DNA of 64,000 nt from Kitasatospora herbaricolor (GCF_030813695.1 NZ_JAUSVA010000002.1:6448001-6512000); one strand, 5' to 3'. Positions 31,776 to 41,141 are shown, numbered from the stretch's first letter. Notes: generated by a model from the sequence alone, not told the origin. A program made the numbers and translations.

Positions 31776-33064
31776 CAATCGATTCTGGCTCGGCGCGTGC
31801 GCTGACCGGTCCGCTGGCCGAGGCGCAGGAGTTCGGCGACTCGCTCCGCAAGGACTTCCCGATCCTGCAGCGGGTGCTGCACGACGGCAAGCCGCTGGTC
31901 TACCTCGACAACGCGGCGACCTCGCAGAAGCCCCGTCAGGTGCTGGACGCGCTCAACGCGTACTACGAGCGGCACAACGCCAACGTGCACCGCGGTGTCC
32001 ACGTCCTGGCCGAGGAGGCCACGGCACTGTACGAGGGCGCGCGTGACAAGGTCGCGGCGTTCATCAACGCGCCGAGCCGGGACGAGGTGATCTTCACCAA
32101 GAACGCCTCGGAGTCGCTCAACCTGGTCGCCAACATGCTGGGCTGGGCGGACGAGCCGTACAAGGTCGACGCCGACGCCGAGATCGTCATCACCGAGATG
32201 GAGCACCACTCCAACATCGTTCCGTGGCAGCTGCTCTCGCAGCGCACCGGCGCGAAGCTGAAGTGGTTCGGGCTGACCGACGAGGGCCGGCTCGACCTGT
32301 CGAACCTCGACGAGCTGATCAACGAGAAGACGAAGATCGTCTCGTTCACGCTGGTCTCCAACCTGATGGGCACCGTCAACCCGGTCGAGGCGATCGTCCG
32401 CCGCGCCCAGGCGGTCGGCGCCCTGGTGCTGATCGACGCCTCGCAGGCCGCCCCGCACATGGTGCTGGACGTCCAGGCGCTGGAGGCCGACTTCGTCGCC
32501 TTCACCGGCCACAAGATGCTGGCCCCGACCGGCATCGGCGTGCTCTGGGGCCGCCAGGAGCTGCTGGAGGACCTCCCGCCGTTCCTCGGCGGCGGCGAGA
32601 TGATCGAGACCGTCACGATGGGCTCGTCCACCTACGCCCCGGCGCCGCACAAGTTCGAGGCGGGCACCCCGCCGATCGCCCAGGCGGTCGGGCTGGGCGC
32701 GGCCATCGACTACCTGTCGGCCATCGGCATGGAGCGGATCGCCGCGCACGAGCACGCGATCACCGAGTACGCCGTCGAGCGGCTGCTGGAGATCCCGGAC
32801 CTGCGGATCATCGGCCCCCGGTCGGCGGTCGACCGCGGCGCCGCGATCTCCTTCGTGCTGGGCGACATCCACCCGCACGACGTGGGCCAGGTGCTGGACG
32901 AGCAGGGCATCGCCGTGCGCGTCGGCCACCACTGCGCGCGGCCGGTCTGCCTGCGGTACGGAATTCCGGCGACCACCCGGGCGTCGTTCTACCTGTACTC
33001 GACGCCGGCCGACGTCGACGCCCTCGTCGACGGCCTGCACCACGTCCGGAACTTCTTCGGCTGA
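31772..33064 (+). CDS. sufS: Cysteine desulfurase SufS
   Basis: PLP enzyme that takes sulfur from cysteine as a persulfide for cluster assembly. The 430 residues have the PLP lysine at 248 (FTGHKMLAPTG) and the catalytic Cys at 388 (RVGHHCARPVC) on the group II loop. MEHHSNIVPWQ and LIDASQAAPHM are also typical. The GTG at 31772 overlaps the sufC stop. The next gene, sufU, is the zinc-dependent sulfur acceptor of this group of desulfurases. Confidence 0.96.
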   Translation: MTIDSGSARALTGPLAEAQEFGDSLRKDFPILQRVLHDGKPLVYLDNAATSQKPRQVLDALNAYYERHNANVHRGVHVLAEEATALYEGARDKVAAFINAPSRDEVIFTKNASESLNLVANMLGWADEPYKVDADAEIVITEMEHHSNIVPWQLLSQRTGAKLKWFGLTDEGRLDLSNLDELINEKTKIVSFTLVSNLMGTVNPVEAIVRRAQAVGALVLIDASQAAPHMVLDVQALEADFVAFTGHKMLAPTGIGVLWGRQELLEDLPPFLGGGEMIETVTMGSSTYAPAPHKFEAGTPPIAQAVGLGAAIDYLSAIGMERIAAHEHAITEYAVERLLEIPDLRIIGPRSAVDRGAAISFVLGDIHPHDVGQVLDEQGIAVRVGHHCARPVCLRYGIPATTRASFYLYSTPADVDALVDGLHHVRNFFG

Positions 33065-33087
33065 GGCATCGGAAGGGAGCGGCGGGC

Positions 33088-33540
33088 ATGAAGCTCGACT
33101 CCATGTACCAGGAGATCATCCTGGACCACTATCGCAACCCCCACGGCAAGGGGCTGCGGGACGGCGACGCCGAGGTGCACCACGTCAACCCGACCTGCGG
33201 TGACGAGATCACCCTGCGGGTACGGCTGGACGGCTCGACGGTCGCGGACATCAGCTACGAGTCCCAGGGCTGCTCGATCAGCCAGGCCAGCGCCTCGGTG
33301 CTGAACGACCTGGTGGTCGGCAAGACCGTCGGCGAGGGCCAGCTGATCCAGGAGGCCTTCCTGGAGCTGATGCAGAGCAAGGGCCAGGGCGAGGGCGACG
33401 AGGAGGTGCTGGAGGACGCGGTCGCGTTCGCCGGCGTCTCCAAGTACCCGGCGCGGGTGAAGTGCGCGTTGCTGAGCTGGATGGCCTGGAAGGACGCCAC
33501 CGCCCAGGCGCTCGCGCAGCACCCCGCCGTCAACGACTGA
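33088..33540 (+). CDS. sufU: Zinc-dependent sulfurtransferase SufU
   Basis: Accepts sulfur from SufS and passes it to SufBCD. The 150 residues contain the three conserved cysteines and Asp of SufU: NPTCGDEI, GCSISQAS and RVKCALLSW. Compared with IscU it has the longer internal loop (about residues 95-115, SKGQGEGDEEVLED), typical of SufU. The ATG at 33088 has GGAAGGGAG upstream, 23 nt after sufS. Confidence 0.95.
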   Translation: MKLDSMYQEIILDHYRNPHGKGLRDGDAEVHHVNPTCGDEITLRVRLDGSTVADISYESQGCSISQASASVLNDLVVGKTVGEGQLIQEAFLELMQSKGQGEGDEEVLEDAVAFAGVSKYPARVKCALLSWMAWKDATAQALAQHPAVND

Positions 33541-33562
33541 AGCAGCAGAGGAGGACACACGT

Positions 33563-33988
33563 ATGAGTGACACCGAGACCAGCACCACGGCCCCGGAGGC
33601 GGCCTCCCCGGCTGCCGGCGCCCCCGCGGAGACCGTCGCCACCGAGGGTCCGACGGTCATCGTCGGCACCACGGCGGGCACCGTCTCCGTCGAGGACCTC
33701 ACCGAGGCGCTGATGGACGTCGTCGACCCCGAGCTGGGCATCGACGTGGTCAACCTGGGCCTGATCTACGGCATCCACATCGACGAGTCCGACGTGGCCA
33801 CCATCGACATGACGCTCACCTCGGCGGCCTGCCCGCTGACCGACGTCATCGAGGACCAGGCGAAGACCGCCACCGACGGCCTCGTCCAGGACCTGCGGAT
33901 CAACTGGGTCTGGATGCCGCCGTGGGGCCCGGACAAGATCACCGACGACGGCCGCGAGCAGCTGCGGGCGCTCGGCTTCAACGTCTGA
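33563..33988 (+). CDS. sufT: SufT-type metal-sulfur cluster assembly factor (MIP18/DUF59)
   Basis: A MIP18-family protein associated with Fe-S cluster maturation. The 141 residues have a low-complexity Ala/Thr/Glu head of about 40, then the DUF59 core: DVVDPELGIDVVNLGLIY, the conserved Cys in TSAACPLTD, and WVWMPPWGPDKIT. Most likely it helps deliver clusters to particular targets. Last gene of the suf operon; a 26-bp hairpin terminator follows. Confidence 0.9.
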   Translation: MSDTETSTTAPEAASPAAGAPAETVATEGPTVIVGTTAGTVSVEDLTEALMDVVDPELGIDVVNLGLIYGIHIDESDVATIDMTLTSAACPLTDVIEDQAKTATDGLVQDLRINWVWMPPWGPDKITDDGREQLRALGFNV

Positions 33989-34007
33989 GCACCGGCACCC
34001 GGCCTGC

Positions 34008-34063
34008 CCGGGAACGACACTGCCGCGCGGACCTTCGGGTCCGCGCGGCAGTGTCGTTCCCGG
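34008..34063. terminator. 26-bp UUCG-loop terminator at the end of suf
   Basis: Arms 34008-34033 and 34038-34063 pair perfectly and are closed by a TTCG tetraloop, an exceptionally stable hairpin. It lies between the suf operon and the convergent membrane-protein gene. Confidence 0.93.
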
Positions 34064-34088
34064 ACGCCGTGGGCCGGCCGTGAGCGGC

Positions 34089-34871
34089 TCAGCGCGCGGC
34101 GAGGGACGTCGTCACGAGGAGCCGGCCGTCCGCGTCGTAGGCCGCGAATTCCAGACCCGTGCGCGACGCCAGGGGCAACGGGGTCGCCGGAGGCGGTTCG
34201 GGCACGCTGTTCGGCAGCACGACGTAGTAGGCGGCCCAACCGTCCATACCTGGGGTGGTCACGATCGTGGCCAGGGTCTGCACCCCGTGGTCGATCGCCA
34301 CGATGCGTGCCGGCGGCGTCCGGCCGAGGTAGATCCCGGTGCACAGCGTCGGCTCCCCCATGTGCCAGCGTGACTGGCTGTAGAGCGCCGCTCTCTTGTC
34401 CCGACGGGCGGCGGGGGGACCTTGCAGGTTGTCGCTGTCCGAGTCCCGGCAGTCGATGCTCGGCGCGAAGCCCGGGGCCTGTTCGGAGATGCACTTCTCC
34501 GTGGTGGTGACCCACATCTCCAGATCGCTGTAGATGGTGAAGCGTTCCCCTGGGGCGACGGCCTGTACCGGCGAGAGCTCGACGGCCTTCGCGGCAGAGG
34601 GTGAGGGTGCGGGGGAGGACGACGTTGTGCCGGTCGCGGCGTCCGTGGCCGTCGGCGCCACGGCCGTTGCGGCCGGCCGCCGGTCACCGGGCCCGGTCAG
34701 GTCGGCGGTGACGGCCGCGCTCACGGCGATCACCAGCGTGGCGGCGGCGGCCGCCACCGTCCGCCGGTTGCGCCTGCGCCGGGCCCGGCGGATCACCAGC
34801 GCCGGGTCGATCCCGGGTCGGCCGGCGTCCTCGTAGTCCAGCAGCTCACCGAGCCGCCTGTCGAAGCTCAT
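34089..34871 (-). CDS. Membrane-anchored partner of a SigE-type sigma factor
   Basis: A 260-residue protein with an N-terminal cytoplasmic segment (about 37 residues, RRARRRRNRR before the membrane), one transmembrane helix at about 38-58, a Ser/Thr/Ala linker and an extracellular domain with two or three cysteines. It starts in an ATGA overlap with the sigma factor stop, so it is probably co-translated and may act as an anti-sigma factor. It lacks the HxxxCxxC zinc motif of classical anti-sigma proteins, so that role is only inferred from position. Confidence 0.7.
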   Translation of the reverse strand: MSFDRRLGELLDYEDAGRPGIDPALVIRRARRRRNRRTVAAAAATLVIAVSAAVTADLTGPGDRRPAATAVAPTATDAATGTTSSSPAPSPSAAKAVELSPVQAVAPGERFTIYSDLEMWVTTTEKCISEQAPGFAPSIDCRDSDSDNLQGPPAARRDKRAALYSQSRWHMGEPTLCTGIYLGRTPPARIVAIDHGVQTLATIVTTPGMDGWAAYYVVLPNSVPEPPPATPLPLASRTGLEFAAYDADGRLLVTTSLAAR

Positions 34872-35425
34872 ACGCTCACCTCGCTCTTGGTGCAGGGGGC
34901 GGCGTTCTCCTCGGGGAGGCGGCCGACGAGTTCCGGAAGCGCGCGCAGCTTGGCCAGCGCCCGGTGCAGGGTGCTCTTCACGGTGCCGACGGCGATACCC
35001 AGCTCGGCCGCGATCCGGGCCTCGCTCAGGTCGCCGTAGTAGCGCAGCACGACGACCGTGCGCTCGCGTGCGGTCAGCTGCGCCAGGGCGCCGAGGACGA
35101 GCGCGCGCTGCGCGTGCCGCTCGGTCATGTCGGTAGGGTCGGCGGGCTCCACCCAGCTCAGGTCGGCGGGCAGCTCCCGGTTGCGCAGCCGCCGCCACCA
35201 GTCGCGGTGCTGGTTGACCACGATCCGGCGGACGTACGCCGTGGGGTCGTCGGCGTTGATCCGCCGCCAGTGCGGGTAGGCCCGCTCCAGCGCGGACTGG
35301 ACGATGTCGGCGGCCCGGTGCGGGTCACCCGTCAACAACTCGGCCAGACGGAGGAGCTGGCGTCCTTTCGTCACGACGAACGCACTGAACTCGGCGTCCA
35401 GGTCCTGCCTCTGCTCGCGATTCAC
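34868..35425 (-). CDS. SigE-family ECF RNA polymerase sigma factor
   Basis: A 185-residue ECF sigma factor. Region 2 is at about 20-90 (FVVTKGRQLLRLAELLTGDPHRAADIVQ, YVRRIVVNQHRDWWRR) and region 4 at about 110-165 (LTARERTVVVLRYYGDLSEARIAAELGIAVGTVKST is the HTH). The pattern fits the actinobacterial SigE family of short ECF sigmas (SACE_1267/ECF-like), not classical S. coelicolor SigE. The GTG at 35425 has no strong ribosome site. It is coupled to a membrane protein gene downstream. Confidence 0.9.
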   Translation of the reverse strand: MNREQRQDLDAEFSAFVVTKGRQLLRLAELLTGDPHRAADIVQSALERAYPHWRRINADDPTAYVRRIVVNQHRDWWRRLRNRELPADLSWVEPADPTDMTERHAQRALVLGALAQLTARERTVVVLRYYGDLSEARIAAELGIAVGTVKSTLHRALAKLRALPELVGRLPEENAAPCTKSEVSV

Positions 35426-35528
35426 ACCCCTGAGACTCCCCGGGCTGCCCTCGGGGTTCTGTCGGCGGGCGGGGGAGTTCAGCCGGCCGGTGCGGTGCGG
35501 ACTCCGCGGGGCCGGGCGCCGTGAAGGC

Positions 35529-35563
35529 GGCGGCCGGGGCGTCCTGAGGACACCCCGGCCGCC
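35529..35563 (-). terminator. Terminator after the MFS gene
   Basis: A 16-bp stem with one mismatch (35529-35544 with 35548-35563) around a TGA loop, 60 bp beyond the MFS stop. Confidence 0.75.
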
Positions 35564-35623
35564 GGGAGGATTCCGGGAGGGCGCCCGGGTCGCGTTTCGG
35601 CTGGATCCGCGGGAGGGGCCGCC

Positions 35624-36967
35624 CTACCGCCGGCCGGGCCGCAGCACGCCGACCGCGAGGGTCATGCAGGCCAGGGCCGCGACCACGCCGAAGCCGCTGA
35701 CCGCGGGCAGCAGGCCGTACCGCTGGGTCAGCGCGCCGACGGCCACGATCGGCAGCGAGCTGCCCAGGTAGACGATCACCCACAGGGTGCTCAGCTCGCC
35801 GCCCCTGCGCTCCGGGTCCATCGCGGCCACCGCGCTGGTGAACAGCGAGCGGAAGGCCACCCCCTGGCAGGCGCCGCCGAGCACGCTGCCGATGAACAGC
35901 AGCGCCGGCGTCCCGGTGTACTGGGCGGCGACCACCAGGGCCAGGCCGGCCGCGAGGCCGGTCATCCCGAGCGCGATCACCAGCCGGTCCGAGGTGGGCG
36001 GCACCAGCAGCTGGACGGCGGCGGAGGAGCCGAGCAGCAGCGCCGCGACCACCGCTCCGGTCAGGTGCGAGCCGCTGTGCAGCAGCTTCGCGGAGAACGC
36101 GGGCGCGAGGCTGAGGTAGACGCCGAAGACCGCGTAGGAGACGAATCCGGCGCCGGCCGCGAGCAGGAACTCCCGGCGGCCGCTCGCGGGCAGGGCGAGG
36201 CGGCGCGGGCGCAGGTGCGCGGGGGTGGTGACGCGCGGCGGTGAGGCCGGCGGGCGGCGGCGGCCGGGCATCCGGGGGTGCACCAGGGCCAGCGGGACGC
36301 ACAGCGCGAGCAGGGCGAGCGCGTGCACCAGGAAGGGCGTGAGCAGCGGGTTCGCGCCGCCCGACAGGGTGGCGCCGACGATCGGGCCGAGCGCCACGCC
36401 GCCCGCGGAGCAGGCCAGGGTGAGCTTGGCGGCCAGGGTCGGGCGGTCGGGCAGCAGGTCGCCCAGGGCCGCGCCGGCGGCGCCGGTGGACATGCCGACC
36501 GCGATGCCCTGGACGGCCCGGCCGGCGGCCAGCTGCCAGAAGCTCCCGGCGGTGGCGAAGATCGCGTCCCCGCCGGCGGCCAGTGCCACGGCCGGCAGGA
36601 TCAGCGCGCGCCGCCCGAGCAGGTCGGACCAGTGGCCCACCGCGGCGAGCACCGGGACGAGCGCGAAGACGTACACGGTGAACAGGACCGTGGTGTCCAG
36701 CGCGGTCAGGCCGAGCCGGGACTGCAGGTACGGGTAGATCGGGGTGGCCAGATTGGCGCCGATCAGGAGGAGCAGGAGAGCGGCGGCACAGAGGCCGACG
36801 CGGATGCCGCGTACCGCGTTCCAGCGGCTGACTGCGGCGAGCTGGAGCTGCGTGCGTGGTGCGAGCTCCAGCGGGAGCAAGGCCTCCGAGAGCAGGCGTC
36901 CGCTGCCGTGGCGCCCGGGGAAGGGCGCGGAGGGCAGGCCGGAGCCGGCGGGGGAGAGGTCCGCCAT
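35624..36967 (-). CDS. MFS transporter
   Basis: A 447-residue protein with about 12 hydrophobic helices. The loop 2-3 signature region is VGHWSDLLGRRALIL (GxxxDxxGRR) and the second-half equivalent is LLVPPTSDRLVIALGM. A cytoplasmic head of about 50 residues precedes helix 1, and a Pro/Arg-rich central loop (MPGRRRPPASPP) divides the halves. The ATG at 36967 has AGGAGA upstream. It looks like a drug-efflux type of the DHA1 group, but the substrate is unknown. Confidence 0.88.
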   Translation of the reverse strand: MADLSPAGSGLPSAPFPGRHGSGRLLSEALLPLELAPRTQLQLAAVSRWNAVRGIRVGLCAAALLLLLIGANLATPIYPYLQSRLGLTALDTTVLFTVYVFALVPVLAAVGHWSDLLGRRALILPAVALAAGGDAIFATAGSFWQLAAGRAVQGIAVGMSTGAAGAALGDLLPDRPTLAAKLTLACSAGGVALGPIVGATLSGGANPLLTPFLVHALALLALCVPLALVHPRMPGRRRPPASPPRVTTPAHLRPRRLALPASGRREFLLAAGAGFVSYAVFGVYLSLAPAFSAKLLHSGSHLTGAVVAALLLGSSAAVQLLVPPTSDRLVIALGMTGLAAGLALVVAAQYTGTPALLFIGSVLGGACQGVAFRSLFTSAVAAMDPERRGGELSTLWVIVYLGSSLPIVAVGALTQRYGLLPAVSGFGVVAALACMTLAVGVLRPGRR

Positions 36968-37319
36968 GGCAGGGGTCTCCTGTGGCCGGGCGCCACCATG
37001 GGTCGGCGGGGTGTGCCGATGCGCCCGTCCTGCGGCGCTCTGGTGGTGGCCTCGGTGCGGGGCTCCCTGGCGGAGCGGGTGTGCGTGGGCCCCGCGGCCC
37101 GTACGGGCTCGGGGTGGGGTGGGCTTCGTTGCCCGGGGGCGCGCGCGGGGTGTGCGCGGCGCCTGTCGAAGGATACGCGGTCGGCGTGCGCCGCGGCGCG
37201 CGCCCCTGGAGGCGGGGCATCGGCGGTGCCCGACCGATACGCTGGGCCGATAGGCCGGTACCCACAGCTGAGGCTGGACCGGTTGGCTGACAGGTCTCTG
37301 TAGGGAGAACGCGCACACC
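36968..37319. other. Divergent intergenic region, no gene seen
   Basis: 352 bp of GC-rich sequence between the MFS gene and the acidic protein gene. TACGCT (37238-37243) could be a -10 for the plus-strand gene, and TAGGGAGA just before 37320 is its ribosome site. I see no gene or large repeat. Confidence 0.5.
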
Positions 37320-38951
37320 ATGGCCGGACGACGTCGCAAGAATCCTGACAACCCGTCGGCGACCGGGCCCGGCGAGCACCCTGCCGAGGGCCTGCTGCCG
37401 GCCGACTTCGCCCTGGAGGACCTCTACGGCGCCTTCGCGGCGCACGGTCTGGACGACGAGGACCTCGACGACGCCGCCGTCCTCGTGCCGCCCGTCCGGC
37501 TGCCCTCGGAGCAGGAGCTGACGGCCGAGGCGCTGGCCGTCCCGATGCTCGGGTACGCGTTGAAGCTCTCCCGCTGGACGGCCCCGCACCGGGCCGTGGA
37601 CGAGTTCGGCGACCTGACCGAGCCGGACCGCGAACCCGCCGCCCGGCTGCTCGGCCTGGCCGCGGCCGAGGGCGAGGTGGCCGAGGAGGAGGTCGTCGAG
37701 GCGATGCGGGCCTGGTCGCTGGCCTGTGACCTGGACCTCGTGGAGATCGGCACCACCGCGTCCGGCGAGCACGTGGCGATCCCCGGGCCGGACCTGGAGC
37801 CCGCCGAGCAGGGTGACCCGGAGACCGTCCTGGAGCTGTGGCTGACCGCCGCCGGCATCGTCCGTGAGCTGGCCGCCGAGGCCGACTCGCTGCCCGCCGA
37901 GGGCGAGGAGGAGGACGAGGCCGAGGAGGGGTCGGAGGAGGACGAGGCCCGGCTGGCCGAGGTCGAGGAGTCCCGCGACGCCGCCGCCGAGCTGCTCGAC
38001 GAGGCCCTCCAGGTGCTCTACGAGACCACCGCCTTCGCCGAGCCCGGCACCGAGACCGTGCCCCTCGGGGTGCTGGCCGCGCTGCTGGTCGTGCCCGAGG
38101 GGGAGGAGCCGAGCGAGGAGCTGCTCGGCGACATCACCGACGTGATGGTGGCGCTGGACCCGATGCTCGGCGACCTCGCCGAGCTGGGCCTGCTCGTCTA
38201 CCGCCCGATCGACCCGGAGCTCTTCGACGAGGAGGACGGCGAGACGCCCGCGCCGGCCGGTGACGAGCCGCTGGACGAGGCCGAGTCGGCCCGGTTCGGC
38301 CTCGTCCGGCTGACCCCGCTCGGGGTCTACGCCGTCCGGCAGTGGCTGCTGGAGGACGGCTACGACGCCCCCCTGGTCGGCGAGCTGGCCCAGGGCGACG
38401 CGGCCGAACTGCTGACCGCGGTGGCCGAGTCCGCCAACGTGCTGCCCGAGGAGGAGATCCGCGAGTGGCTGGACGGGCGTGAGCCGCTGCCGGCGGCGCG
38501 CGACCTGCTGGCGGCGGCGCGCGGCACCGACACCTACGCCCCGCTGCGCCGGCTGCTCTGCCGGCTGGCGCTGGACCAGCTGGGCAGCCCCGCCGAGCCC
38601 GCCGTGCGGGAGGTGCTGGACGACCCGGAGCTGGGCGGCGCGGCGCGGGCCTGGCTGGCGGCCGCGGGCGCGGCGGACGTACCGGCGCCCGAGCGGCCGA
38701 TGGTGCTCTGGACGGTGGTGGACACCTTCGCGGCGCACCTGCTGGACAGCGGCGGCGACGCCGGCACCCTGCGCGACCTGGTCACCGGGCTGCCGGTGAC
38801 GGACAACCCCGCCAGCTACTTCGGCGAGCTGTGGCGGGTCGACCATCCGAACACGGCGGACGTGCTGGACGCGGTCGGGGAGCTGCACCTGGACCGGCAG
38901 GTCGCCAAGGAGGCCCGGAAGGCCGCGTTCAAGGCCCGGTCGAAGAACTAG
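37320..38951 (+). CDS. Conserved acidic streptomycete protein, function unknown
   Basis: A 543-residue soluble protein, strongly acidic, with helical segments throughout and no signal peptide or membrane helix. A run of mostly Glu/Asp at about 193-218 separates an N-terminal half from a C-terminal half that contains repeated alpha-hairpin-like sequences (LRRLLCRLALDQLGSPAEPAVREVL) suggestive of HEAT-type repeats. The basic start MAGRRRKNP and the basic end KARSKN contrast with the acidic body. I recognise it as a hypothetical protein conserved in streptomycetes but know no function. Confidence 0.8.
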   Translation: MAGRRRKNPDNPSATGPGEHPAEGLLPADFALEDLYGAFAAHGLDDEDLDDAAVLVPPVRLPSEQELTAEALAVPMLGYALKLSRWTAPHRAVDEFGDLTEPDREPAARLLGLAAAEGEVAEEEVVEAMRAWSLACDLDLVEIGTTASGEHVAIPGPDLEPAEQGDPETVLELWLTAAGIVRELAAEADSLPAEGEEEDEAEEGSEEDEARLAEVEESRDAAAELLDEALQVLYETTAFAEPGTETVPLGVLAALLVVPEGEEPSEELLGDITDVMVALDPMLGDLAELGLLVYRPIDPELFDEEDGETPAPAGDEPLDEAESARFGLVRLTPLGVYAVRQWLLEDGYDAPLVGELAQGDAAELLTAVAESANVLPEEEIREWLDGREPLPAARDLLAAARGTDTYAPLRRLLCRLALDQLGSPAEPAVREVLDDPELGGAARAWLAAAGAADVPAPERPMVLWTVVDTFAAHLLDSGGDAGTLRDLVTGLPVTDNPASYFGELWRVDHPNTADVLDAVGELHLDRQVAKEARKAAFKARSKN

Positions 38952-39107
38952 GCGCCCTCCGAAGCTCCAGGCTCCGGCCCCGCGTTCGGCTCCGGGCCGG
39001 CCCGGCCCTGCCGGGTGCCGTGCGGGGGGCGGCTGCCGCGCAGGCGCGTGGACGGTGCGTGGGTGCGGTCGCTGCGCGGGCGTGGGCGGTGCCGCGCCGC
39101 CGTGCGC

Positions 39108-39551
39108 CTAGGCGAGGTCGAGCTGGCCGGCGCCGGTGAAGGGGAAGAACGGGTTGTGGGCCAGCTCCCACAGGTGGCCGTCCAGGTCCTCGAAGTAGCC
39201 GGAGTAGCCGCCCCAGGAGGTGGCGGCCGGCGGCTTGACCACCGTGGCGCCGGCCTCCACCGCGACCTTCAGCGCCGCGTCCACCCGTTCGGGTGATTCC
39301 AGGTTCACCGCGAGGGTCACTCCCCGGAAGGACGGCTCGCCGGTGGCGGGGACGCCCGCGTCGGCGGCCAGCTCCTCGTACGGGAACAGGCCGAGGACGG
39401 AGTCGGCGGTGCGGAACCAGACGATCTCGGGGCTGGACACGGCCGCGCGGCGCCAGCCGAGCCGCTCGTAGAAACCCGCGCTGCGTTCGAGGTCGGAGAC
39501 CCCGAGGGTGACGATGCTGATGCGGGCCGGGAACTCGTTGGATGCTGTCAT
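39108..39551 (-). CDS. VOC superfamily (glyoxalase/bleomycin resistance-like) protein
   Basis: A 147-residue vicinal-oxygen-chelate protein with the two beta-alpha-beta repeats: ISIVTLGVSDLERSAGFYERLGW at the start and GYSGYFEDLDGHLWELAHNP at the end. The substrate is unknown. The ATG has TACGCT exactly 6 nt upstream on the minus strand and no ribosome site, so the mRNA is probably leaderless. Confidence 0.88.
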   Translation of the reverse strand: MTASNEFPARISIVTLGVSDLERSAGFYERLGWRRAAVSSPEIVWFRTADSVLGLFPYEELAADAGVPATGEPSFRGVTLAVNLESPERVDAALKVAVEAGATVVKPPAATSWGGYSGYFEDLDGHLWELAHNPFFPFTGAGQLDLA

Positions 39552-39557
39552 GCCGCC

Positions 39558-39563
39558 AGCGTA
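39558..39563 (-). promoter_or_regulatory. Probable -10 box for the leaderless VOC gene
   Basis: Minus-strand TACGCT, 6 nt (GGCGGC), then the ATG at 39551. Confidence 0.4.
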
Positions 39564-39751
39564 GGCACGGTGACTGACAGGGCGTCCGGAACGCGGCCGG
39601 TGCGTCGCCGCCGGGCGCCGGGCCGGTCGCCCGGGGGCGGCTGATGACCCGGCAGGTCGGCCCGTCGTAAAGTTGGGCGGGCGTCGCGCGGGCGCCGGCC
39701 GGGTGGCCGGGCCGCCGGGCGGCCACAGGCGGGTACGGCGAGGACACGGGG

Positions 39752-40972
39752 GTGCGGCGGAACATGATGCGAGAGAGCGGGAGCAGGCCCCAGGACCCGG
39801 ACGACCGCTACGCCGGCCAGGAGGCCTTCTCCCGCCGGACGATCGCGGAGGCGGACTTCCCGGTGTACGGGGTGGGACGGTTCGCCTGTCCGGCCACCGC
39901 GGAGCGGCTCGGCCGGGCGCGGGCGGCCGAGGGCGCGCCGCTGCACAGCGAGGCCCTCGCCGCCTTCGAGAGCTGCGACGGCGAACTCAGCTGGGTGGAG
40001 GTCCGCTCCGGCGACTGGACCTCGGCCGACGGCCCCTACCTCAGCGTGCGCACCTACCGGCCGGGCGCCGAGCACGGCGATCCGCTGCCGGAGCTGGAGG
40101 ACGTGGTCGAGGACGAGCGGGACCGCCTCTACGAGCAGCTCGGCATCGACGAGGGCGACGGCCCCGGCGTGGTCCGGGCGCTGCGGGAGTGGATCACCGT
40201 GGAGGGCGAGCCGCGCGCCCTGCAGATCCACGAGGACCGGCGTCCGGAGGCCGTCCCGGGAGCCGGGCTGGAGCCCGGTCCGCTGCTGGAGGCCGGGGCG
40301 GTCTGGGCCGGCCGGCTGCGGGTGGACGGACTGACCGTCACGGTCTGCGGCCGGGGGGTGCCGCCTGGCGCCGTGGAGCTGGCCAGGATCGAGGACTTCG
40401 AGCGCTACATCCTCGGCCGCACCGAGTTGATGCGCCGGCTGGCGGCCCGGCGCGGTCTGGACGTCCCGGTGGAGGAGCGTGAACTCGCCCCCGCCGTGGG
40501 CCTGGAGGCACACCGGGAGCTGATCGAGCACAACATCGCGGAGTCGATGGCGATCGACGCGCAGGTGCGCGCCCGGCGCACCCCGAGGCTGCCCCGCCGC
40601 CTGCGCGGCGAGATCGGCGCCGTCCGCTGGGAGGCCGCCGTGCGCCAGCAGATGAGGCTGGCCTCGGAGACCCGGGAGGAGGCCGCCGAGGCGGTGGCCG
40701 CGATGGTCAACCACCTCACCAGGCTGGCCCGGAACACCGACTGGGCGGTCGGCACGCCGGACGGCCGGGACGCCGTGGAGGAGGTCGTCCGGTACACCGT
40801 GTTCGCCAGCGAGGTGCCGAGCCTGCCCGCGCAACGTGCCTGGGAACAGCTGTGGAACGGCGGGCCGGACCGGACCGCCGAGGACGGGCCCGGTGGCGCC
40901 GCCCGCCGGCTGGCCGAGCAGATCTGGCTGTCCGCCTGGGAGCAGTGGCGGCTGGAGCGCAGCGTCCGCTGA
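39752..40972 (+). CDS. Uncharacterised streptomycete protein
   Basis: A soluble protein of about 406 residues, rich in Arg and Glu, that I do not recognise. The first half looks alpha/beta (FESCDGELSWVEVRSGDWTS, REWITVEGEPRALQIHED), the second half mostly helical (ETREEAAEAVAAMVNHLTRLARNTDWAVG). There is no signal peptide or membrane helix. The start is uncertain: GTG 39752, or ATG 39764/39767. It stands alone; the next gene, phoX, has its own promoter. Confidence 0.7.
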   Translation: MRRNMMRESGSRPQDPDDRYAGQEAFSRRTIAEADFPVYGVGRFACPATAERLGRARAAEGAPLHSEALAAFESCDGELSWVEVRSGDWTSADGPYLSVRTYRPGAEHGDPLPELEDVVEDERDRLYEQLGIDEGDGPGVVRALREWITVEGEPRALQIHEDRRPEAVPGAGLEPGPLLEAGAVWAGRLRVDGLTVTVCGRGVPPGAVELARIEDFERYILGRTELMRRLAARRGLDVPVEERELAPAVGLEAHRELIEHNIAESMAIDAQVRARRTPRLPRRLRGEIGAVRWEAAVRQQMRLASETREEAAEAVAAMVNHLTRLARNTDWAVGTPDGRDAVEEVVRYTVFASEVPSLPAQRAWEQLWNGGPDRTAEDGPGGAARRLAEQIWLSAWEQWRLERSVR

Positions 40973-41119
40973 GGCGGCGCCCGGCCGGCGGGGCGTCCGC
41001 GACGGCCCCCGGCGCCGGCGGTGCGGGCGCCCGGGCAGGGACGCCGGGTGGGGATTTGGCAAAGTGCGAGTCATGCGTTCGGATACGGTCGGCAAATGAC
41101 CACCCCGGCGCGGTGTCGG

Positions 41120-41141
41120 ATTCACCTGAGGTTCACCCGCG
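41120..41141 (+). promoter_or_regulatory. PHO box upstream of phoX
   Basis: Two 11-bp direct repeat units, ATTCACCTGAG and GTTCACCCGCG, match the PhoP-binding unit GTTCACC-N4 of streptomycetes. They lie about 100 bp before the phosphatase start. Confidence 0.75.

Noticed and set aside
34008-34063. Structured non-coding RNA gene
   Set aside because: It is a single hairpin with a UUCG loop right after the suf operon, fully explained as a terminator.
35325-38888. 1187-codon minus-strand open frame
   Set aside because: It crosses the MFS gene and the divergent acidic-protein gene in the wrong frame and has antisense composition.
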